NCBI GenBank assembly: GCA_017429465.1
Contig: JAFROU010000045.1
Coordinates: 1 to 9,804, forward strand
Source: Candidatus Saccharimonadota bacterium
GTDB lineage: Bacteria > Patescibacteria > Saccharimonadia > Saccharimonadales > Nanosyncoccaceae
Reading direction: 5' to 3'
Length of the DNA: 9,804 nucleotides
Shown: in pieces, positions 1 through 5,186 of the stretch
Position numbering within the stretch: the first letter of the stretch is position 1
How the letters are laid out: each line of letters begins with the position of its first letter
Made by a program: the position numbers and the translations under genes
The notes under the pieces: model-generated
Databases searched by the model: none
What the model was told of the DNA's origin: nothing
The model's input: only the letters and a program-made list of their open reading frames with translations

Positions 1-75
1 ATTTGAAACTAACACCACCGTGCAAGAAATTGCCGTGAGCACGGCTAAGATTTTCGCATATCGCTGAGAAGACAT
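1..75 (-). CDS. Truncated N-terminus of an exported or membrane protein
   Basis: Only the first 25 codons are inside the window; the gene continues past base 1. The start is ATG at 75-73 on the minus strand, preceded by an AAAGGAG Shine-Dalgarno about nine bases upstream. The visible peptide begins MSSQRYAKIL and continues as a hydrophobic stretch (AVLTAISCTVVLV). A short positively charged head followed by a hydrophobic core is the pattern of a signal peptide or signal anchor, so the product is probably exported or membrane-bound. The Cys at about residue 19 has no good lipobox before it. It diverges from the two-component operon, so it could be a target or partner of that system, but only position supports this. 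The function cannot be named from 25 residues. Confidence 0.7.
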   Translation of the reverse strand, partial: MSSQRYAKILAVLTAISCTVVLVSN

Positions 76-116
76 ATCGTCACACTCCTTTTTAAAGTAC
101 AATCAAACCCACTCCG

Positions 117-152
117 TCCACATATTATACATTAAAAATTATATTTTGTCAA
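117..152 (-). promoter_or_regulatory. Near-consensus sigma70 promoter of the truncated minus-strand gene
   Basis: Read on the minus strand, TTGACA (152-147) is followed by exactly 17 bases and then TATAAT (129-124). Both hexamers match consensus completely. The predicted start site is near 117, giving a leader of about 42 bases that contains the Shine-Dalgarno. A 6/6 plus 6/6 match with ideal spacing is the strongest promoter in the window and suggests high constitutive expression unless it is repressed. Its -35 faces away from the response-regulator promoter at 194-202. Confidence 0.85.
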
Positions 153-192
153 TCTAGCACCTCTGGCATTTTAAAGTATTTTTCAGTTTGGT

Positions 193-216
193 TTGTTATA
201 ATACTCTTATAAACAA
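193..216 (+). promoter_or_regulatory. Extended -10 promoter of the two-component operon with repeated TTATAA
   Basis: TGT (194-196) followed by TATAAT (197-202) forms an extended -10 element. No convincing -35 lies 17 bases upstream. The predicted start is near 209, giving a leader of about 17 bases with a purine-rich AAGGGAAG Shine-Dalgarno before ATG 226. TTATAA occurs at 196-201 and again at 207-212, an 11-base repeat period. The flanks also form a bulged inverted repeat (193-201 against 207-216). An 11-base direct repeat is the usual geometry for OmpR-family dimers, so autoregulation is possible. In such AT-rich sequence the repeat could also be chance. Confidence 0.65.
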
Positions 217-225
217 GGGAAGAAA

Positions 226-888
226 ATGAGAATATTATATGTAGAAGACGAAAAATTTTTAGCCGACGCCGTAATTCACTTGCTAAAAAAATCCAAAATC
301 GATGTCGACTGGGTTGCCGACGGAGAAGCGGGCTTAGAACTTGCTTTAAAACCATTCTATGACGTGATTGTACTTGACATTATGCTACCAAAATTATCTG
401 GTATAGATATTCTAAAGGACATCCGCAAGCGCGGTGTTAAAACTCCGGTCATTATGCTCTCCGCCCTTAGCGAAGTAGATGATAAAGTAAGAGGCCTCGA
501 TGCTGGCGCTGACGACTATCTAGCTAAGCCATTTAAGACTTCCGAATTAATCGCCAGATTAAACGCCATCACACGCAGACCACCGCTTAAAACCCAAGAA
601 GAAATTAAGTATTTAGACCTAACTTTCAATGCCACCGAACGTACTTTGAATGGCCTAGCCCTCACAGATAAAGAGGCCTCCATCTTGGAAATGTTAATAA
701 AAAATCCTGAAAAAGTTCAACCTAAAGAGCAAATCTTGTCTCACGTCTGGGGAAGTTCTATAATTAGTGACGACAACTACGTTGAAGTATATGTCAGCTA
801 TATTCGTAAAAAAATCGCTCAACTGAAATCAAAGGCAACGATCAAGACCATACGTGGTCTCGGATATAAACTATGTTCAAAAAGTTAA
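226..888 (+). CDS. OmpR/PhoB-family response regulator
   Basis: This is a DNA-binding response regulator of 220 residues, the usual length for the OmpR family. The receiver domain spans about 1-118: acidic pocket E7-D8-E9, phosphoacceptor D51 in VLDIMLP, switch residue S79 in MLSA, and conserved K101 in the KPF motif. A winged-helix output domain follows at about 125-218 and ends in the typical wing sequence TIRGLGYKL. All phosphotransfer residues are present, so it should be competent for phosphorylation. The partner is almost certainly the kinase that starts 16 bases before this gene ends. By layout it resembles CiaR-type regulators of Gram-positive bacteria, but the regulon cannot be read here. 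Nearby candidates are its own promoter, the divergent minus gene and the flippase-like/exporter operon. The start is fixed by the extended -10 and the purine-rich site just upstream. Confidence 0.95.
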   Translation: MRILYVEDEKFLADAVIHLLKKSKIDVDWVADGEAGLELALKPFYDVIVLDIMLPKLSGIDILKDIRKRGVKTPVIMLSALSEVDDKVRGLDAGADDYLAKPFKTSELIARLNAITRRPPLKTQEEIKYLDLTFNATERTLNGLALTDKEASILEMLIKNPEKVQPKEQILSHVWGSSIISDDNYVEVYVSYIRKKIAQLKSKATIKTIRGLGYKLCSKS

Positions 889-1802
889 GAAACCGCTTTA
901 TTATCATCACTTTAAGTATCACTACTGTTATTTTACTAATATCTTTTTCTTTCATTTACTATTTTGCTTCTAGTGCCTCTAAAAACCGCCCCCCAATACC
1001 AGAAGACGCACCAAACTATACCGCTACCGTCGAAAATATTTTGTTCGAACACATTGCCAAGGAAAAACAGAATTCTCTTAACTCGCTTTTGAATTCGTTA
1101 ATCATCAGTGGCATTTCAATCGAAATTATCGTTGCTGTAGCTGCCTTTTGGTTCGCTGAAGATTCAATTAAACCGGTCAAGGAGGCTTACGAATTGCAAA
1201 AAACTTTTATAGCTAACGCCTCACATGAGATTAAAACTCCACTGGCTGCCATCTCTGCTAATCTTGAAGCCGCCGACATTAAAGGAAATCGCTGGATCAA
1301 CAACGTTAGTAAAGAAGCTGCCAAACTCACCGAGCTTAATAATCAGCTACTTGCTCTTGCGCGCGCCGATAACGTCACTTCAACTCAGATAGAAGAAATA
1401 AACCTACAGAAAACCATCAAAGAAGCCCTTGTTAGCTTCGACTCACGCATAAAGAAGAAAAAAATCGTTCTTAATGCAACCTATGCTAAAGATTCTAAAA
1501 TCAGAATCAATCGCGCTGACTATTTGCAAGTTGTCAATATTCTAATTGACAATGCCATTAAGTATTGCGACAAGAAAATCACTATAAAAGCTGATAATAA
1601 ATCATTTGTCATTAAAAATGATGGCGCCACCATCGACGCCGATAAGATATCACACATTTTTGATCGTTTTTACCAAACCGATAAATCTGCCGAAGGAGTT
1701 GGCCTAGGCCTTTCCATTGCTAAAACAGTCGCCGACAAAAATCACTGGCAACTTTCAGCTGCCAGTGATTCTAAATCTACCACTTTTGAATTGAAGTATT
1801 AA
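873..1802 (+). CDS. Sensor histidine kinase, two TM helices, no HAMP domain
   Basis: The 309-residue kinase begins inside the end of the response-regulator gene (16-base overlap), with no clear Shine-Dalgarno of its own, so it is probably translationally coupled. TM1 is at about 8-32 and TM2 at about 75-95. Between them is a short external segment of only about 40 residues, including a proline-rich NRPPIPEDAP stretch. TM2 leads into the dimerisation helix without a recognisable HAMP domain. The H-box is NASHEIKTPL with phospho-accepting H118. The N-box has N222 and N227 (NILIDNAIKY), the F-box is FDRFYQTD (263-270) and the G2 box is GVGLGLSI (275-282). The G1 box is the variant KNDGATI (248-254), in which Asn replaces the usual first Asp; this variation is known among HPK families. 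The small sensor region suggests detection at or in the membrane rather than of a bound periplasmic ligand. Its stop codon overlaps that of the convergent gene. Confidence 0.93.
   Translation: MFKKLRNRFIIITLSITTVILLISFSFIYYFASSASKNRPPIPEDAPNYTATVENILFEHIAKEKQNSLNSLLNSLIISGISIEIIVAVAAFWFAEDSIKPVKEAYELQKTFIANASHEIKTPLAAISANLEAADIKGNRWINNVSKEAAKLTELNNQLLALARADNVTSTQIEEINLQKTIKEALVSFDSRIKKKKIVLNATYAKDSKIRINRADYLQVVNILIDNAIKYCDKKITIKADNKSFVIKNDGATIDADKISHIFDRFYQTDKSAEGVGLGLSIAKTVADKNHWQLSAASDSKSTTFELKY
1737..1770 (-). terminator. Intrinsic terminator of the minus-strand gene, inside the kinase gene
   Basis: Bases 1740-1750 (AATCACTGGCA) pair perfectly with 1760-1770 (TGCCAGTGATT): an 11-bp stem with a nine-base loop. 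On the minus strand the stem is followed by five U (bases 1741-1737), the form of a Rho-independent terminator. It begins 29 bases beyond the stop codon of the minus-strand gene. On the plus strand the hairpin is followed by TCTAAATC rather than a T run, so it should not stop the kinase transcript. It lies in the last codons of the kinase, after the catalytic G2 box, where protein sequence is loosely constrained. Confidence 0.75.
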
Positions 1803-2203
1803 AGCCTAGTTACGCTAATTCGTGATTGCTTTTCGCCAGTATCTTCATTTTTGACTTGATTGATACCAATTGAATATCTATATTCTTTTCCATCTGGATC
1901 AGTCAAAGTCATCACGTTAGTGGACTCTGGTTCGTGGAAGTAAATCACTAAGCTCTGTTGGTCTGGGAAGCCAGCATTTACTTCGATTTTAGCTTCACTG
2001 ACTTTTGGATTTTCCATAGAGGCTTTCCAATCCTCGGTGAATTCCTTAATCTCTTCAAGCGTTAGAATTGTAGTAAACTCAAACGGCTCTTTATTAAGAT
2101 TTTTTACTAAAAGAACCGTACCTGTCGCGGCAGCAGCAAAGGCAACTACGCAAAGGACGACTTTTAGCCAATTCCTTTTTAGGAATGCAACAAACTTCTT
2201 CAT
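1799..2203 (-). CDS. Single-pass membrane-anchored protein of unknown function
   Basis: The gene encodes 134 residues and I do not recognise the family. A basic head (MKKFVAFLKRNWLK) precedes one hydrophobic helix at about 13-34. The remaining 100 residues are hydrophilic and acidic (ILTLEEIKEFTEDWKASMENP), then appear to form beta structure (SLVIYFHEP, NVMTLTDPDGKEYRYSI), ending in ISVTRL. There is no lipobox and no cell-wall sorting signal. A strong AAAGGGAG site eight bases before ATG, a plausible promoter at 2230-2258 and a terminator at 1737-1770 support a real, separately transcribed gene. The predicted topology is a cytoplasmic N-terminus with a small extracytoplasmic domain. Lying tail to tail with the sensor kinase and divergent from the exporter operon, it could be an accessory sensor, an inhibitor or an envelope protein; nothing in the sequence chooses among these. 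Confidence 0.82.
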   Translation of the reverse strand: MKKFVAFLKRNWLKVVLCVVAFAAAATGTVLLVKNLNKEPFEFTTILTLEEIKEFTEDWKASMENPKVSEAKIEVNAGFPDQQSLVIYFHEPESTNVMTLTDPDGKEYRYSIGINQVKNEDTGEKQSRISVTRL

Positions 2204-2222
2204 TTTATTAACTCCCTTTACT

Positions 2223-2258
2223 GGTATTCATTTTATGATAAATCATTCTAAAGCGCAA
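2223..2258 (-). promoter_or_regulatory. Probable promoter of the minus-strand membrane-protein gene
   Basis: On the minus strand, TTGCGC (2258-2253) and TAAAAT (2235-2230) are 17 bases apart. The -10 matches consensus at five of six positions and the -35 at three of six. The expected start is near 2223, leaving a 20-base leader that carries the AAAGGGAG Shine-Dalgarno. It sits back to back with the promoter of the flippase-like gene, with their -35 regions touching near 2258, so one bound regulator could affect both. Confidence 0.55.
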
Positions 2259-2275
2259 GTGTTTTTCTGTTGTTC

Positions 2276-2295
2276 TGTGCTATAATTAAAGCACA
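2276..2295. promoter_or_regulatory. 20-bp palindrome over the -10 and start codon: candidate operator
   Basis: TGTGCTATAATTAAAGCACA is a 20-bp palindrome in which nine of ten base pairs are symmetric; only A2282/A2289 fails. It contains the whole -10 hexamer (TATAAT, 2281-2286), preceded by TGC to make an extended -10. It ends on the first base of the flippase-like gene's ATG. The predicted start site is near 2293, so only a few bases of the palindrome would be transcribed and an RNA hairpin is not expected. A dimeric repressor bound here would block polymerase directly. I do not recognise the half-site as belonging to a named regulator. Confidence 0.6.
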
Positions 2296-3419
2296 TGAAA
2301 AAACCAAAAGAACATAAGTGGAGGAAAAAGCTACTTGTCTTTCTGTTTATCCTGCTTAACGTAGGAGTAATTCTGTGGACTGCTCTGTCAGAATTTTCCG
2401 ACAGCGAAAACGCCGAAAGACTCAGCAATATCGAAATTAAATGGTATCTTTTAATACCAGCTTGCATTCTTTTTACCATCGCAATCATCTCCGAAGTCTA
2501 CCGCTATGTACTTATGATGCAAAAAACCTGCCATAAAACTGATTGGAAACTTGCCCGTCGCACCATTTTAATCGGACGTTATTATGACAACATTACTCCG
2601 GCAGCCATCGGCGGCCAACCGTTTCAAATCTATTATATGAATAAAGGCGGTATGCCGTCCGGTTACAGCACAGTTATCCCAATTATTGGCATGGTTTCTG
2701 GACAAATCGGCTTTATCGTGGTTGCAATTATTTCTTTTCTCTTTGGAAGCTTTACAGTTAATAACGCTGCACTCGTAGCCGCCGGTACTTTTGGTTTACT
2801 CTTTTATGCCTTCTGGCCAATTGCCATCATTGTTGCTACCTTCTTGCCAAAAACCACCGCCGAATTTATTACTCTAGGCGTCAAACTATTAAGTAAGCTA
2901 CACATTATTAAAGATCGCAACGCAGCCATTAAAAAGGCCGAAAAAGGCGTTAATGAATATGCTAGATGTGTGAGAACGATTCTCCGCACCAAAGGCCTCT
3001 TTTTTAAAACTATCGTACTTGGCATATTTTATCATCTATTAATATGTAGTATTCCATTCTTTGTCATTAGCGCATTTGGCGGTGGTATCGATTTCGTACC
3101 GTGCTTTGTCACTACAGTTGCCGTCACTTCAGCCGTCTATTTTATCCCGACTCCAGGTAACGCCGGCGCCGCTGAAGGCACCTTCTTTATTGTCTTTTCA
3201 GCCTTATCGAGTGGTTACGTCTTCTGGGCCATGTTAGTCTGGCGTTTCTTCAGCTACTACATATATATTATTATGGGGCTCATAGTTTACGCTCGCATGT
3301 ATCTCGAGAAAAACGGGCAAAACAATATCTTTAGCGAGTGGTCTAAAAAAGTCAGCGATTTCTTTATTTGGCTATTCGGAATTGAAAAGAACACTAAAAC
3401 AGACAAGAAGGATAACTAA
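2295..3419 (+). CDS. Flippase-like polytopic membrane protein (PF03706, LPG-synthase TM-type)
   Basis: The protein has 374 residues and multiple membrane helices (about 12-30, 51-75, 125-150, 157-185, 237-260, 265-285, 296-335). Family signatures are GRYYDNITPAAIGGQPFQ (95-112), TPGNAGAAEG (286-295) and the following WRFFSYY (316-322), all typical of PF03706, the domain named for the membrane half of lysyl-phosphatidylglycerol synthase MprF. The C-terminal aminoacyl-transferase half of MprF is absent; the protein ends in a charged tail (NTKTDKKDN). Stand-alone members are generally thought to move or present lipids or polyprenyl-linked glycans across the membrane, but the substrate here is unknown. 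It is first in an apparent operon with two ABC half-transporters (next start six bases downstream). There is no Shine-Dalgarno, and the -10 ends eight bases before ATG, so translation is probably leaderless. Confidence 0.85.
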   Translation: MKKPKEHKWRKKLLVFLFILLNVGVILWTALSEFSDSENAERLSNIEIKWYLLIPACILFTIAIISEVYRYVLMMQKTCHKTDWKLARRTILIGRYYDNITPAAIGGQPFQIYYMNKGGMPSGYSTVIPIIGMVSGQIGFIVVAIISFLFGSFTVNNAALVAAGTFGLLFYAFWPIAIIVATFLPKTTAEFITLGVKLLSKLHIIKDRNAAIKKAEKGVNEYARCVRTILRTKGLFFKTIVLGIFYHLLICSIPFFVISAFGGGIDFVPCFVTTVAVTSAVYFIPTPGNAGAAEGTFFIVFSALSSGYVFWAMLVWRFFSYYIYIIMGLIVYARMYLEKNGQNNIFSEWSKKVSDFFIWLFGIEKNTKTDKKDN

Positions 3420-3425
3420 TACAGC

Positions 3426-5186
3426 ATGTTTAAACTTTTCCGTTTCCTAAAACCATATTGGTGGCAAGCCATTCTCGCCGTATCGATGGTAGCATTTCAA
3501 GTTTGGTGTACTCTGCAACTACCAACTCTCATGGCAGATATCGTCAACTACGGCATCACAAATAATGACACTGGTCATATATGGCAAACTGGCATCGTAA
3601 TGTTTGCCTACGCCATCGCCGGAGCTTGTGCCGCCATCATCGGACACTATTTCTCATCAAAAGTCGGTACCGGTTTTGCCCGCGATCTACGTAGCGCTGT
3701 ATTCTCGAAAGTAATCAGCTTTAGTGTTTCCGAAATGAAAAACTTTAGTACCGCTTCATTGATTACCCGCACTACCAACGACGTCAGCCAAGTTCAACAA
3801 ACTGTTATCACCATTCTTTCAATGATGATCCGCGCGCCACTCATGTGCATTATTGCAATCATTCTCGCAATCAACACTGCACCAAATATGACTTGGATCA
3901 TTGCCATTGCTGGCGCCTGTATTTTAACCTTAATCATTTCCGTCATGTTCACAGTACTACCAAAATTCAAGATTTTCCAAAAATTAGTCGACCGCGTTAC
4001 TTTAATTACCCGTGAAAACCTAACCGGCCTACGCGTAATTCGCGCCTTTAATAACGAAAAACTTGAAAAGAAGAAATTCAATGAAGCCAACACTAACCTA
4101 ACTAATACTATGGTCTTCATCGATAAAGTAATGGCATTGCAAGTGCCATTAATTAATCTCGTCTTTAACGGCACGACTCTTCTTTGTAGCTGGGTTGGCA
4201 TCTCGCTTTTATCGCTAGATATTTCTTACCTCGGTAATATGATTGCCTTTGCCCAATACGTCGGCCAAATTATCCTGTCGTTCTTGATGATTTCCATGCT
4301 CTTTATTATGTTGCCACGTGCCAACGTTTCTGCTGCTCGTATCAACGAAATCCTAGACGCCAAACCGAAAATTCGCTGGAAAAATGAGACCTCAGGAATA
4401 CCAGAAAAATCACCTTCCGTTGAGTTCAAAAATGTAGATTTTATGTACGACGATGCAGAAGAAAAAATTTTGCAAAACATTTCATTTGTAGCAAAGGCCG
4501 GCGAAACTACTGCATTTATTGGATCCACCGGTTCCGGTAAATCAACACTCATTAATCTAATTCCACGCTTTTATGAGGCCACTAATGGCGAAATTTTAGT
4601 GAATAATATTAATATTAAAGATTATGCCAAGGACGATCTGATTAGTCGTATCGGTTATGTTCCACAACGCGGCATTTTGTTTTCCGGCAACGTTGCCTCT
4701 AATATTTCTTTTGGCGCACCAAATGCCACGAAAGAGCAAATTAAGACTGCGGCCGAGATTTCTCAATCCAAAGAATTCGTCGAAAGGTTACCAGAAAAAT
4801 ATCAATCGCATATTGCCCAAGGTGGTTCAAACGTTTCTGGCGGTCAAAAACAACGCCTTTCCATCGCCCGCGCCATCGTCAAGAGTCCAGACGTTTTTAT
4901 CTTTGACGATTCTTTCTCCGCGCTCGATATGAAAACTGATGCCAAACTTCGCGAGGCTTTGAAACCGATAACCAAAGACGCTGTGACATTAATAGTTGCG
5001 CAACGCGTTAGTACCATCAAAGATGCCGAGCAAATCATCGTACTTGATAATGGCAAAATCGTGGGCAAAGGAGATCATCATTCATTATTAAATACCTGTG
5101 CAGTCTATCAAGAAATCGTCAAATCTCAATTATCCGGCGAGGAATACAATAAAGAATTAAAGGAGGCCGCCAATGCCAGGGCCTAA
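3426..5186 (+). CDS. ABC exporter half-transporter with degenerate catalytic site
   Basis: This 586-residue half-transporter has an N-terminal transmembrane domain (about 1-310, six helices expected) fused to a nucleotide-binding domain (about 330-575), the ABCB/MsbA-like type IV layout. Motifs: Walker A GSTGSGKST (366-374), Q-loop Q414 in YVPQRG, complete signature SGGQKQR (471-477) and Walker B FIFDDSFSALD. The catalytic Glu after Walker B D494 is replaced by Asp (D495), and the switch His is replaced by Gln (Q526 in VAQRVSTI). These are the changes found in the non-catalytic partner of heterodimeric exporters such as TM287/288, BmrCD and LmrCD. Its intact signature would complete the active site of the next protein. 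It is translated from an AAGGA site about 13 bases before ATG and its end overlaps the next gene by 14 bases. Substrate unknown; drugs, lipids or peptides are all possible. Confidence 0.94.
   Translation: MFKLFRFLKPYWWQAILAVSMVAFQVWCTLQLPTLMADIVNYGITNNDTGHIWQTGIVMFAYAIAGACAAIIGHYFSSKVGTGFARDLRSAVFSKVISFSVSEMKNFSTASLITRTTNDVSQVQQTVITILSMMIRAPLMCIIAIILAINTAPNMTWIIAIAGACILTLIISVMFTVLPKFKIFQKLVDRVTLITRENLTGLRVIRAFNNEKLEKKKFNEANTNLTNTMVFIDKVMALQVPLINLVFNGTTLLCSWVGISLLSLDISYLGNMIAFAQYVGQIILSFLMISMLFIMLPRANVSAARINEILDAKPKIRWKNETSGIPEKSPSVEFKNVDFMYDDAEEKILQNISFVAKAGETTAFIGSTGSGKSTLINLIPRFYEATNGEILVNNINIKDYAKDDLISRIGYVPQRGILFSGNVASNISFGAPNATKEQIKTAAEISQSKEFVERLPEKYQSHIAQGGSNVSGGQKQRLSIARAIVKSPDVFIFDDSFSALDMKTDAKLREALKPITKDAVTLIVAQRVSTIKDAEQIIVLDNGKIVGKGDHHSLLNTCAVYQEIVKSQLSGEEYNKELKEAANARA

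Noticed and set aside
18..45. Short inverted repeats (CCGTGC/GCACGG and GCCGT-GAGC-ACGGC) near the window start
   Set aside because: Five to six base-pair stems inside the coding sequence of the truncated gene, with no U tract; consistent with chance.
90..178. TTTTAAAGTA repeated at 90-99 and 169-178
   Set aside because: Only 10 bases in very AT-rich spacer; the first copy overlaps a Shine-Dalgarno and the positions do not match promoter geometry.
2037..2285. Plus-strand open frame opposite the small membrane-protein gene
   Set aside because: No ribosome site, crosses the divergent promoter region, and the antisense minus gene has its own promoter, Shine-Dalgarno and terminator.
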